DNA from: Pseudomonadota bacterium
Lineage (GTDB): Bacteria; Pseudomonadota; Gammaproteobacteria; Burkholderiales; Rhodocyclaceae
Direction of reading: 5' to 3'
Assembly (NCBI GenBank): GCA_018261895.1
Contig: JAGTRT010000030.1
Span: forward strand, 1 to 64,000
DNA length: 64,000 nt
The stretch's first letter is position 1. The number at the start of each line of letters is the position of its first letter. Below, in pieces: positions 29,212 through 38,309 of the stretch. Under the pieces are notes generated by a model. That model had not been told where the DNA came from and did no database searches. It saw only the letters and a program-made list of their open reading frames with translations. The translations under genes were made by a program, and so were the position numbers.

Positions 29212-30777
29212 ATGGCCTCGGGCAAGATTCTGACCCTGCTGGTCATCGCCACGCTGCTGGCGCTGATCGGGGCCTGGATCGTCGCGCGCACTTATCGCAA
29301 GCGGATGCAAGGGCTCATGCAGGCGCCGCTTGCCGCGTCCGCCCCCGGCGATGTGGTCGTAACCGGCAGACCACCTGCCCGTCCTGCCCCCCCGACAAAC
29401 TGGCGACTGGAGGATAACCAGAAGGCGCACCATCGCCTGCTGTGGACCTTCGCCGCGCTGACCCTGCCCATCTCGTTGACGCGGACGGTGCTGACCCAAA
29501 TCATGGCCGACGGCCCGCTCAGCATCACGATCATTGCCGCCCTCGGTACCGCGTATGCGTGGCCGATATTGCCCGTTCTTGCCGTAATCGGCCGCTGGTC
29601 TCGTCCGCGTTTTATCCTTGCCATGCTCATTTGGTGCGCTTTCGCCATAGTGCTCCTTTCCTGGCGCACCAACGAGAATGTCAGCGTGAGCATGGTCACC
29701 ACCTGGGTACTCTTCGACACGGCCATGCCGCTGTTCGTCGTCACGGCGATCTGTCTGGGTGGCGCCACACGGGCCATCAGCCCATGGCTGGCGCCCCTGC
29801 TTGCAGTGTTCATCGGCTCATCGATACTGGGCCTGGACTTTCTCCAGACGCTGTTCGACACACAAAGCCCGCTCGTCGGCTGGCTAGTCCAGTGGTTCAG
29901 TCCCGTATCCGCCATGACCCTGTTTGCCATCCTGCCCTGGCTGATAGTGTGGTGGCCGGTTCGCGCCCTCGGTCGCTGGCTCGGCCAAGCCTACCGGGAA
30001 CGGCGAATCTCCGAACTGTTCTATCTCTATACCGCCGTATGGGCGATCGCAGTGGCGGGCCCCACGCTCGGCGACATCGACGGATCGGGCTGGAAATCCC
30101 TGATCAATCTCCTGCCGCTGCTGTGGATTCCGCTCGGCGCATGGCTCATGAAACGCCATGTCATTCCATCCATGAGCAATTCGCCGCCAACCTTGCTCGT
30201 GCTGCGCGTATTCAAGCAAGACGCAAACGTCCAGGCCATTTTCGACCGGGTCATCGAACGCTGGCGCCTGAGCGGCAATACCGTGCTGATCGCGGGCACC
30301 GATCTCGCCTATCGCACCATCGACGCCGACGACGTATTCACCTTCCTGGACGGTCGCCTAGGCGAGCGTTTTGTCGCCCGTCCATCCGACATCGATGCGC
30401 GCATAGCCCAGATGGAATTCCAGCCCGACACCGAGGGACGCTACCGGATCAACGAATGCTATTGCCACGACACCACCTGGCAGCAGGCACTCGACAGGCT
30501 GGTCGGCATCAGCGACGTGGTGCTCATGGACCTGCGCAATTTCAAGGCGAAAAACGCCGGCTGCGTCCATGAACTCGGCGTCCTGTCCAAGGCGCCCAAT
30601 CTCGCCCGCGTCGTCATCCTGACCAACCCGGACACCGAGCGCGAGGCCGCCCAGGCAGCCGCTGCCGGCGCGCCGGACGGCCGTTTCGTCTGGCTCGACG
30701 AAAGCAGCCGTAACAGCCTCAAACCGGCCGACGTCCTGGCCGCCCTTTTCCCGACCGCAACCGCTGCCACGCGCTAG
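29212..30777 (+). CDS. Polytopic membrane protein with C-terminal ELG-motif Rossmann-like domain
   Basis: The protein is 521 residues. An N-terminal span (5-25) precedes a cluster of about seven more hydrophobic segments (about 75-310). The soluble C-terminal region (about 325-521) begins LLVLRVFKQDANVQAIFDRV and contains SDVVLMDLRNFKAKNAGCVHELG, with E454 placed like the YELG glutamate of the two NDT/TIR-like proteins in this cluster. It starts 3 bp after the M15 gene. It could be a membrane-bound sensor or an effector that forms a pore; neither is shown. No standard family name was recognised. Confidence 0.7.
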   Translation: MASGKILTLLVIATLLALIGAWIVARTYRKRMQGLMQAPLAASAPGDVVVTGRPPARPAPPTNWRLEDNQKAHHRLLWTFAALTLPISLTRTVLTQIMADGPLSITIIAALGTAYAWPILPVLAVIGRWSRPRFILAMLIWCAFAIVLLSWRTNENVSVSMVTTWVLFDTAMPLFVVTAICLGGATRAISPWLAPLLAVFIGSSILGLDFLQTLFDTQSPLVGWLVQWFSPVSAMTLFAILPWLIVWWPVRALGRWLGQAYRERRISELFYLYTAVWAIAVAGPTLGDIDGSGWKSLINLLPLLWIPLGAWLMKRHVIPSMSNSPPTLLVLRVFKQDANVQAIFDRVIERWRLSGNTVLIAGTDLAYRTIDADDVFTFLDGRLGERFVARPSDIDARIAQMEFQPDTEGRYRINECYCHDTTWQQALDRLVGISDVVLMDLRNFKAKNAGCVHELGVLSKAPNLARVVILTNPDTEREAAQAAAAGAPDGRFVWLDESSRNSLKPADVLAALFPTATAATR

Positions 30778-30797
30778 CCCACTACAAGGAGAACCCC

Positions 30798-31976
30798 GTG
30801 AACCAACAAGTCCTGAAGCGCATCAAAGATCCTGGCCAGAAGAAAATCCTCGCCTGCGACGGTGGCGGCATTCTCGGTCTGATGAGCGTCGAAATCCTGG
30901 CCAAACTCGAAGCCGACCTGCGCACCCGTCTGCAGAAGCCCAACCTGGTCCTCGCCGACTATTTCGATTTCGTTTGCGGCACGAGCACCGGCGCCATCAT
31001 CGCCAGCTGCATTTCGACCGGCATGTCGATGGATGTGATCCGCAGCTTCTATACCGCCAGCGGCCAGCAGATGTTCGACAAGGCATCCGTGCTCAAGCGC
31101 CTCAAATACAGCTACAACGACGAACCGCTGGCGAAGAAACTGCGCGAGGAACTCGACAAGGCCCTGCACCACACGGCCAGCGCCGCCGAGCCCAACGCCA
31201 CGCTCGGCGACGCCGGGCTGCGCACGCTGCTCATGATGGTCATGCGCAACGTCAACACCGATTCGCCGTGGCCGGTCAGCAACAACCCGCTGGCCAAATA
31301 CAACGACCGGACCCGCCCCGACTGCAATCTCAAGCTGCCGCTCTGGCAACTGGTCCGCGCCAGTACCGCCGCGCCCACCTTCTTCCCGCCGGAAGTCGTG
31401 ACCTTCGGCGAAGGCACCGAAAAACGCTACGAATTCATCTTCGTCGATGGCGGCGTGACGACCTACAACAACCCGGCCTTCCTCGCCTTCCAGATGGTCA
31501 CCGCGGCGCCCTACAAGATCAGCTGGCCGACCGGCGACGACAAGCTGCTCATCGTCTCCATCGGCACCGGCAGCACGGCCAAGGTTCGCCCCGATCTCGA
31601 TGCCGACGACCTGTGGCTGCTCGACAACGCCAAGAACCTGCCCGGCGCCCTCATGAACGCCGCCTCGGCCGGTTGGGACATGGCCTGCCGGGTCATTGGC
31701 GACTGCCGCTTCGGTCCGAAGATCGACCGCGAAATCGACGACCTCGTGCCAACCGACGTCATCCCGGTCACGTCGAGCGTACCCAAACAGTTCGCCTACG
31801 TCCGCTACGATCCCGATGTCTCCCAGGCCGGGCTGGATGCGCTGGGTCTCTCGACCATCAAGGCAGAAAACGTGCAGGTCATGGATTCGGTCAAGCACAT
31901 GAAGGATATCCAGCAGGTCGGCGCGGCCTACGCCGCGCACAACGTCAGCCTCAAGCACCTGCGGGGCTTCGCATGA
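30798..31976 (+). CDS. Patatin-like phospholipase
   Basis: This 392-residue enzyme of the patatin/CapV type has the oxyanion loop CDGGGILGL (residues 20-28), catalytic Ser63 in CGTSTGAI and catalytic Asp217 in FIFVDGGVTTYNNPA. Family knowledge: these enzymes hydrolyse membrane phospholipids and serve as death effectors in several anti-phage systems. There is no signal peptide, so it would act on the inner membrane from the cytosol. AAGGAG precedes the ATG. Its stop overlaps the start of the next gene (ATGA). It is the clearest effector candidate in the cluster. Confidence 0.93.
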   Translation: MNQQVLKRIKDPGQKKILACDGGGILGLMSVEILAKLEADLRTRLQKPNLVLADYFDFVCGTSTGAIIASCISTGMSMDVIRSFYTASGQQMFDKASVLKRLKYSYNDEPLAKKLREELDKALHHTASAAEPNATLGDAGLRTLLMMVMRNVNTDSPWPVSNNPLAKYNDRTRPDCNLKLPLWQLVRASTAAPTFFPPEVVTFGEGTEKRYEFIFVDGGVTTYNNPAFLAFQMVTAAPYKISWPTGDDKLLIVSIGTGSTAKVRPDLDADDLWLLDNAKNLPGALMNAASAGWDMACRVIGDCRFGPKIDREIDDLVPTDVIPVTSSVPKQFAYVRYDPDVSQAGLDALGLSTIKAENVQVMDSVKHMKDIQQVGAAYAAHNVSLKHLRGFA

Positions 31977-33307
31977 GCACCTGCTTCGTCATCCAGGGCT
32001 TCGGCAAGAAGACCGACTACACGGACGGCCGTATCCTCGACCTCGATGCCTCCTACGCCGTCATCAAGGACGCCATCGAATCTGCCGGCCTGCAGGCCAT
32101 CCGCGCCGACGAAATCCAGCATTCCGCGGTGATCGACGTCCCGATGTACGAAATGCTGCTCAACGCCGATGTCGTCGTCGCCGACCTGTCCACCTACAAC
32201 GTCAATGCCGCCTACGAACTCGGCGTGCGCTATGCCCTCCGCCCCCGCACCACCATCGTCGTTGCCGAGGAAGGCTTCAAGAATCCCTTCGACATCGGCC
32301 ACATCGCCATCCGCCGCTACAAGCATCTCGGCGAGGATATCGGCGCCAAGGAGGCGGTGCGTTTCAAGAACGAACTGAAGGCGGCCATCGCCGAGATACT
32401 CGCCTCGAATCGGGCTGACAGTCCGGTCTACACCTTCCTGCCTGGACTCATCCCTCCGGAACTCGCCGTGGCCAAGAATGCCCCTCCCCCACCGCAGGCC
32501 AGGGGAGGCATCCCCGCACCCGAGGTGCTCGATCAGGCTGACGCTGTCGATGACCTTCTCGCCGCAGCCCCCGAACCGGTCGCCACCCCCAAGGCCATGC
32601 TCGACGAAGCGCTGGCCCGAATCAACCCGCCACCAGGCCAGCCGAGCGATTTCGACGGCGCGCGCGGGCTGCTTCTCAAGGTTTTGCAACAGCGCCCCAA
32701 CGACCCCTTCGTGCTCCAGCAACTGGTCGTCGCCACCTACAAGTCGAAACAGCCGGACCCGCAGAACGCCCTGCTCGAAGCGCGCCGCATCATGGAGAAG
32801 TCGCTCAATCCGGCGTCGACCAACGATCCCGAAACACTGGGCCTGTGGGGCGCGATCCACAAGCGCCTGTGGGACATCAACGCCAACCCGACCGACCTCA
32901 ACGCCGCAGTCGACGGCTACGAACGGGGCTTCTCGCTGCGCCGGGACTGGTACAACGGCATCAACTACGCCTTCCTGCTCGACGTGCGTGCCGTGGAATG
33001 GCTGAAGGCCGGCAATCGCGACGAAGGCATCGCCGACTCCGTCCTCGCCCGGCGCATCCGGAACGAAGTCGGACGCCTGGCCCAGGCGGCGGCGGAAGAC
33101 AAGGAAGCCGACCCGCAAAAGCGCTTCTGGGCCATCGCCACCTTATGGGAAGCAGCGCTCGGTCGCGGCGACACCGCTGAAACCGCGCGCTGGGAGCAAG
33201 CCGCGCAGGCACTCGCCGTGCCGCAATGGATGCAGGACAGCCGACTGGAACAGGGACGGAAACTGCAGGCAGTGCAACAAGCCTTCGCGACGCTATCGGC
33301 CGGCTAG
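31973..33307 (+). CDS. NDT/TIR-like domain protein with helical-repeat C-terminus
   Basis: The protein is 444 residues; the ORF track starts it 333 codons too early, inside the patatin gene. Residues 1-140 mirror the first cluster protein: CFVIQGFGKKTDY, IRADEIQHSAVIDVPMYEML, ADVVVADLSTYNVNAAYELG with E82. A proline-rich linker (about 160-205) leads to TPR/TRAFs-binding-like helices (ARGLLLKVLQQRPNDPFVLQ, NAAVDGYERGFSLRRDWYNG). It lacks the SLOG-like tail of the first protein. It is coupled to the patatin by ATGA overlap, so it may activate or restrain that lipase; this is inference. Confidence 0.75.
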   Translation: MSTCFVIQGFGKKTDYTDGRILDLDASYAVIKDAIESAGLQAIRADEIQHSAVIDVPMYEMLLNADVVVADLSTYNVNAAYELGVRYALRPRTTIVVAEEGFKNPFDIGHIAIRRYKHLGEDIGAKEAVRFKNELKAAIAEILASNRADSPVYTFLPGLIPPELAVAKNAPPPPQARGGIPAPEVLDQADAVDDLLAAAPEPVATPKAMLDEALARINPPPGQPSDFDGARGLLLKVLQQRPNDPFVLQQLVVATYKSKQPDPQNALLEARRIMEKSLNPASTNDPETLGLWGAIHKRLWDINANPTDLNAAVDGYERGFSLRRDWYNGINYAFLLDVRAVEWLKAGNRDEGIADSVLARRIRNEVGRLAQAAAEDKEADPQKRFWAIATLWEAALGRGDTAETARWEQAAQALAVPQWMQDSRLEQGRKLQAVQQAFATLSAG

Positions 33308-33318
33308 GCGGGCCTAAC

Positions 33319-36234
33319 TCAGCTGCGCCGAACGCCTACCTGGCGCTGAAGCTGGTGGAGCAAGGCCAGCGTGGCGTCGCGGGCGGCCAGGAGGTCGGGG
33401 ATGCGGGCGCGTGACTCTTCGATCTTGCCGTCGCGCCAGAGATTGTCGATTTCGTGGGCCACGGCGTGGATACGGCGGTGTGGCACATCGATTTCGGCAA
33501 AGACGGGGTAGTTTTCGTAGCGCCGCCGATGGTCGCTGTAATACCAGCGGCCGAGCTCGCATTTGGTCGCATCGTCGAGATGCGGACAGGGTACCGGTTG
33601 CCCTTCATTGGCGGCGTAGGCGATCTGGGCAACCCAGTTGCGCAACTGGATCTCGGCGATGAGCATGGGGTAGTCGGCCTGATTCCAGTACAGATCGCTG
33701 ATTTCCTGCCAGCTTGGATCGGGACGCCAGGCGCGGACCCAATCGACCATCTTGTCGGCCGACATCGGTTTTGAAATGCCGTAACCCTGCGCGTTGTCGC
33801 AGTTGAGTTGCATGAGCAGACGGCCATGCTCGACGGTTTCGACGCCCTCGGCGATGATCTGGCGCTGGAAGGCGTTGGCCAGCCCGATCACGCCCTGGAC
33901 GATGACGAGATTGTTGAAGTCACTGAGAATTTCACGAACGAAGCTCTGGTCGATCTTGATGATTTCGGCCGGCAGACGCTTGAGGTAGGTGAGCGAGGAA
34001 TAGCCGGTGCCGAAGTCGTCGAGCGAGAAGCGAACGCCGAGGGCGCGACATTCGTCGATGACCCGCGAGGTCTTGGCAACATCTTCCAGCGCCGCCGTTT
34101 CGAGGATTTCCATTTCGAGCAGGTGCGCCACCTTGGGGTGCAGGAACAGCGCGGCCTTGAGCTTTTCGACAAACTCGGCGGCCTGCGCATCGATGACCCA
34201 GTCGCCGATGGACTTGACCATCATGTCGTCGTTGATCAGCGGCAGGAATTCGCTCGGGGCGAGCAAGCCACGCTCCGGGTGGTTCCAGCGGATGAGCGCC
34301 TCGGCGCCGATCACCCGGCCCTCGCGCATGTTCACCTTGGGCTGGAAGAAGAGCACGAACTCGTGGCTCTCCAACGCCTGGCGGATGCGGTTCACATGGT
34401 CGTGGCGGCTGCGTGTGTGGCGATCCTGCTCGGCGTCGAAAATCTGGTAGCAGTTCTTGCCCGCCTGCTTGGCGCGATACATGGCCTGGTCGGCGTGGCG
34501 CAGCAGGGTGTCCGGATCTTCGTCGTCGTTGGGGAACAGCGTCACCCCGACACTGGCCGAGATGCTGACGGCTTCGGGCAGGACGCTGAGCGGCTGGGCG
34601 ATCTGGCTCTGCAGGCGGCGGATCGCTTCCTTGCATTCGGTCTCGGTGGCAAAACCGAGCAGGAGCAGGACGAACTCGTCACCGCCCAGACGGGCCACGG
34701 TATCGCCGCCGCGCATGATGCCGCGCATGCGGTTGGCGATTTCGATGAGCACCATGTCGCCGGCGCCATGCCCCCAGGTATCGTTGATCGGCTTGAAGCC
34801 ATCGAGGTCGAGGTAGCAGATGGCCATCAGTGACCGGGTCCGGCGGGTTTGCGCAATGCCCTGGATGAGTCGGTCGGCCAGCAGGGTGCGGTTGGGCAGT
34901 TCGGTCAGCGGGTCGTAGTAGGCCATCTGCGTGAGCTGCGATTCCTGCGCCTTGAGCCGCCCGATGTCGGAGAAGACCGCGACGTAATTGGTCAGATTGC
35001 CCGCGCTGTCGCGCACGGCGGAAATCGACAGGAGTTCGGGATAGACCTCGCCGTATTTGTTGCGATTCCAGATTTCGCCGCGCCAGCTATCCGTCTCGTT
35101 GATGCTTTTCCACATCGCCTCGTAGAACTCCTGGTCATGACGGCCCGACTTGAGGACGCGGGGATTGCGCCCGATCACTTCGCTGCGCTCCCAGCCAGTG
35201 ATGCGCGAGAAAGCCGGATTGACGTCGAGGATGTTGCCGGAGGCATCGGTCAGCGTGATGCCGTCGTGCGCGCTGCGGAAGGCGGTGGCGTGCAGCGTCA
35301 GTTGCTTCTCGACGGCGAGTTGCGCGGCATAGCGTTCGCCCAGCTCCAGGTTGGCCTTGGCCAGCGAGCGGCGGGCCTGATCGAGCCGGAAGAACAGGAG
35401 GGCGAGGAAGGCGGTCAACGCGACGGCCAGGGCATAGAGTGCCATGCGGAAGTGGCTGGCGACGTGGAGTGCGCGGGCGTGGGCTTCCGCATAGCCGCGT
35501 GTCAGCCCGTCAAGGTACTCGCTGCTGCGCAGCGAGCCGATTTCGGTCATCAGGTCATCCAGCTTGACGAGTCGCGTGACGATGTTGTCGCCATGACGGA
35601 TGATGTTGCCGACCAGATGCTTCTGCGCCGTACCGACCGACAGATTGCTCAGTTCGCTGCGCGCCGCCTGCACGCGTGCATTCCCCTCCTCGCTGGGCGA
35701 GTGCGCAAAGGCCATCACTTCGCGGGCATATTTGCCGACCGGGTCACGCAGGTTGCCGGGCATGCCGGACAGCAATTGGGTATCAAGAAAGGCCGACGTC
35801 GCGATCGGGAAGAAGGACATCGAGTTGCGCAGGATGGCATTGTCCCGCTTGAACTGGTCGACCATGTCCGCCTTGCGGGTCATGACCCCGCTCAGGTCGC
35901 TGACCGCCCTGGTCACCGCCGCACGGTCATCCGCCGACAGGAAGCCCGGCGCTTCGGCCACGTCCTTGACCAGCAGATCGATGCGGCGAACATAATCGGC
36001 GATTGCATCGAAATTCCTGACCAGTTCGAGGCGGTTGGCCAGGATCTGCCCGTCGAGGCGGGTATCGAGTTCGCCGAGGTCGCGCAGTTTTTGTGTGTAG
36101 GCAATATGCTGTTCCGGCGACACGCGCTCGGCCAGGAAGAAAAGCGTGGTCAGCGCCGCGACGAAGAGCCCGACAAAAAGCGCGAGACCGAGCCGTGGCA
36201 ATTGGACGAGAGGGAGAGTCTGGGATGCGTTCAT
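33319..36234 (-). CDS. Membrane GGDEF-EAL protein with PAS and CZB-like domains
   Basis: This protein of about 971 residues makes or degrades cyclic di-GMP. One span (about 10-32), an extracytoplasmic helical domain (to about 255) and a second span come first. A PAS domain (about 305-420, ITLTDASGNILDVNPAFSRI) and GGDEF (motif RLGGDEFVLLL near 515) follow, then EAL (GAEALIRW near 643, DDFGTGYSSLTYLKRLP). Both catalytic signatures look intact. The last 100 residues resemble a zinc-binding CZB domain (CELGRWYY, HRRIHAVA), but the first His ligand is not obvious. The chosen ATG overlaps the stop of the cytochrome peroxidase gene (ATGA); an upstream in-frame start exists 7 codons earlier. Confidence 0.88.
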   Translation of the reverse strand: MNASQTLPLVQLPRLGLALFVGLFVAALTTLFFLAERVSPEQHIAYTQKLRDLGELDTRLDGQILANRLELVRNFDAIADYVRRIDLLVKDVAEAPGFLSADDRAAVTRAVSDLSGVMTRKADMVDQFKRDNAILRNSMSFFPIATSAFLDTQLLSGMPGNLRDPVGKYAREVMAFAHSPSEEGNARVQAARSELSNLSVGTAQKHLVGNIIRHGDNIVTRLVKLDDLMTEIGSLRSSEYLDGLTRGYAEAHARALHVASHFRMALYALAVALTAFLALLFFRLDQARRSLAKANLELGERYAAQLAVEKQLTLHATAFRSAHDGITLTDASGNILDVNPAFSRITGWERSEVIGRNPRVLKSGRHDQEFYEAMWKSINETDSWRGEIWNRNKYGEVYPELLSISAVRDSAGNLTNYVAVFSDIGRLKAQESQLTQMAYYDPLTELPNRTLLADRLIQGIAQTRRTRSLMAICYLDLDGFKPINDTWGHGAGDMVLIEIANRMRGIMRGGDTVARLGGDEFVLLLLGFATETECKEAIRRLQSQIAQPLSVLPEAVSISASVGVTLFPNDDEDPDTLLRHADQAMYRAKQAGKNCYQIFDAEQDRHTRSRHDHVNRIRQALESHEFVLFFQPKVNMREGRVIGAEALIRWNHPERGLLAPSEFLPLINDDMMVKSIGDWVIDAQAAEFVEKLKAALFLHPKVAHLLEMEILETAALEDVAKTSRVIDECRALGVRFSLDDFGTGYSSLTYLKRLPAEIIKIDQSFVREILSDFNNLVIVQGVIGLANAFQRQIIAEGVETVEHGRLLMQLNCDNAQGYGISKPMSADKMVDWVRAWRPDPSWQEISDLYWNQADYPMLIAEIQLRNWVAQIAYAANEGQPVPCPHLDDATKCELGRWYYSDHRRRYENYPVFAEIDVPHRRIHAVAHEIDNLWRDGKIEESRARIPDLLAARDATLALLHQLQRQVGVRRS

Positions 36235-37259
36235 TGCAGCCTCTGCCCTTCCCACTCGCCGGTCAGCGTTCGCAGGAAGGCAGTCAGCGCCCGTACGTCC
36301 TCACTGGTGAATTCGCGGCCCAGTTGGTAGCGCCCCATGACGACGACCGCCTGCTCGAGGGTCTCGGCCGAGCCGTCGTGGAAATAGGGCGGCGTGACTT
36401 CGACATTGCGCAGGCTGGGCACCTTGAAGACGTTGATATCGGATTCACGACCGGTCACATTGAAGCGCCCCAGATCCGCCTTGCGACCGGCATCGTTCTT
36501 CAGATAGCTGTCCATGACGCCAAAACGCTGGAACATGTTGCCGCCAATGCCGGCGCCCTGATGGCAACTGGCGCAGCCGTAATCGACGAAGCGTTGGAGC
36601 CCGGAACGCTCCAGCGCGTCGAGCGCGTCCTTGTCACCGTTGAGATAACGGTCGAAGCGGCTGTTGTGCGTGAGCAGCGTGCGCTCGAAGGTGGCAATGG
36701 CATCGACGATGGCTTCGCCGGTGATGCCCTGCTTGTAGAGTTGGGCGAATGCCTGGCGATAGCCTTCATCGCGATTTAGCTTGGGGATGACCTCGGCCCA
36801 GTTCGATCCCATTTCGAGGGGGTTGTGCACCGGCCCGGCCGCCTGTTCCTCGAGGCTGGCGGCCCGGCCATCCCAGAACTGGACGAAATTCAGCGAACTG
36901 TTGAAAACGGTCGGTGCATTGACGCCGCCCTGCTTGCCATCGATGCCAACCGAAACGGGCAGCCGGTCGCTGCCGCCGCTCCCCAGCTTGTGGCAGCTCG
37001 CGCAGGCAATCGTATCGTCGTGCGACAGGCGGGGATCGAAAAACAGTCGCCGGCCGAGCGCGACCTTGTCGGCCGGCAGGTCGGGCACGGGCGGCAGGGG
37101 CAACATGGCGCGCGATCCCGACAGTGTGCTTTGCAAGGCCGGGCTTCCGCTCGGCGTCCGCGTCGCGGCCGCGTCCGGCTGGTCGCGCCGGGCGATCAGC
37201 GCGACACCGGCGACCAGGGACGCCAGAACAAGCAGAACAAGGGCTTTGCGGAGCTTCAT
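36231..37259 (-). CDS. Di-haem cytochrome c peroxidase family protein
   Basis: This 342-residue periplasmic protein has an N-terminal signal helix (MKLRKALVLLVLASLVAGVAL) and two haem c sites, CASCHK and CASCHQG. The MauG/CcpA-type layout includes LPADKVALGRRLFFDPRLS, GRAASLEEQAAGPVHNPLEM and FKVPSLRNVEVTPPYFHDGS. It would reduce hydrogen peroxide with electrons from cytochromes. ATG at 37259 gives a clean signal peptide; the ORF track uses a GTG 9 codons earlier. A TATAAT sits 6 bp before the ATG with no clear ribosome site, so a leaderless mRNA is possible. The c-di-GMP gene follows with 4-bp overlap. Confidence 0.9.
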   Translation of the reverse strand: MKLRKALVLLVLASLVAGVALIARRDQPDAAATRTPSGSPALQSTLSGSRAMLPLPPVPDLPADKVALGRRLFFDPRLSHDDTIACASCHKLGSGGSDRLPVSVGIDGKQGGVNAPTVFNSSLNFVQFWDGRAASLEEQAAGPVHNPLEMGSNWAEVIPKLNRDEGYRQAFAQLYKQGITGEAIVDAIATFERTLLTHNSRFDRYLNGDKDALDALERSGLQRFVDYGCASCHQGAGIGGNMFQRFGVMDSYLKNDAGRKADLGRFNVTGRESDINVFKVPSLRNVEVTPPYFHDGSAETLEQAVVVMGRYQLGREFTSEDVRALTAFLRTLTGEWEGQRLQ

Positions 37260-37323
37260 GCGCACGATTATAGGGCGCGTATGCACCGTATGCCCAACCC
37301 CAAAAATCGGGTATTCCAGAGGC

Positions 37324-37866
37324 CTATGACGATCGCTTGGAAAGGCGGTTAATGGCCGGCAAAAACACCTCCGTCACCACCACTTCCTGGGTACCGAGGC
37401 GATGCAGGGAACGCCTTGCCCACAGGTATCTGCCATCCGCGCCGAGGGCCGCCGCGCGGCCGAACAGCGGGTGTCGTCGGTCAAGGCGCAGGAATTCGAT
37501 CTGCCCGCGCCGGAAACCCGGATGAGTGAACAGCAGCGAACCGAGCGAATTGCTGCCGAGCCGCGACAGCCATCGGCCAAGCCGACCGTTGCCGGCCGTC
37601 GACAGCGTGGTATGGGCAAAAATCACGGGCACGCCATCGCACTCCAGCACCACTTCGCGCACCCAGGCCGGGTGTCGCGACGGGCGACGGAGCAGGCCTT
37701 CGTCGGCCAGCGCCCGTCCTGTCTCGTAGCGCAAGAGGCGCACGCGAAATGTGTGGCAGTGGCGCTGACAACGCCCCGTCAGCGAACCGGGTTCGCGCAG
37801 CCAGGAGGCCAGATCGGCATCGAGCGCCCCGCCGGGCAGGCGGGCACGCCACCGGTTTCGGCGCAT
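37324..37866 (-). CDS. ubiC: Chorismate--pyruvate lyase
   Basis: This 180-residue enzyme makes 4-hydroxybenzoate for ubiquinone synthesis. Typical segments are WLREPGSLTGRCQRHC, WVREVVLECDGVPVIFAHTT and NSLGSLLFTHPGFRRGQIEF. The ORF track extends 73 codons into the upstream gene; ATG at 37866 overlaps the stop of the DUF192 gene (TAATG). No other ubi gene is in the window. Confidence 0.88.
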   Translation of the reverse strand: MRRNRWRARLPGGALDADLASWLREPGSLTGRCQRHCHTFRVRLLRYETGRALADEGLLRRPSRHPAWVREVVLECDGVPVIFAHTTLSTAGNGRLGRWLSRLGSNSLGSLLFTHPGFRRGQIEFLRLDRRHPLFGRAAALGADGRYLWARRSLHRLGTQEVVVTEVFLPAINRLSKRSS

Positions 37867-38309
37867 TATTGGGGACGCGGCGCCTTGTCGAGGCCGCCCA
37901 GCTTGACGCCGGGCTTGATGCCGCGCTGGGCGAACCAGCCGAGGTTCATTTCCAGCGCGTAACGGGCCGGACGGCGGGCGCAGTGGTTGTCCTCGGTCTG
38001 CGGCTGCATGTCCTCGATGTTGATGATCTTGCCCTCGGCATCCACGAAGGCCACGGACAGCGGCAGCAGCGTGTTGCGCATCCACATGCAGTGGGTGTTT
38101 TCGTGATTGAACACGAAGAGCATGCCGCGCTGGGCCGGCATCGCCTTGCGGTTCATTAGGCCGATCTGGCGGTTCTGGTCGTTGGCCGCCACCTCGGCTT
38201 CGATACGATGGAAACCGGCGGTCAGCTCCATGACGGGCATGGCATTCTGCGCCAGGGCCGCGGCGCTCAGCGCCCAGCCAGCCAATACCCCGACGATCAT
38301 TCTATTCAT
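37866..38309 (-). CDS. DUF192 family secreted protein
   Basis: This 147-residue protein has a signal peptide (MIVGVLAGWALSAAALAQ, probably cut after AAALAQ) and the DUF192 core: IGLMNRKAMPAQRGMLFVF, CMWMRNTLLPLSVAFVD, and ALEMNLGWFAQRGIKPGVKL. Function of the family is unknown; it is small, exported and widely conserved. It overlaps the rluE-like gene by 8 bp and ubiC by the TAATG junction, so the three form one transcription unit. Confidence 0.9.
   Translation of the reverse strand: MNRMIVGVLAGWALSAAALAQNAMPVMELTAGFHRIEAEVAANDQNRQIGLMNRKAMPAQRGMLFVFNHENTHCMWMRNTLLPLSVAFVDAEGKIINIEDMQPQTEDNHCARRPARYALEMNLGWFAQRGIKPGVKLGGLDKAPRPQ

Noticed and set aside
30974-31972. Upstream 333 codons of the last cluster ORF
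   Set aside because: This part is an out-of-frame reading of the patatin gene; the real start is the ATG at 31973.
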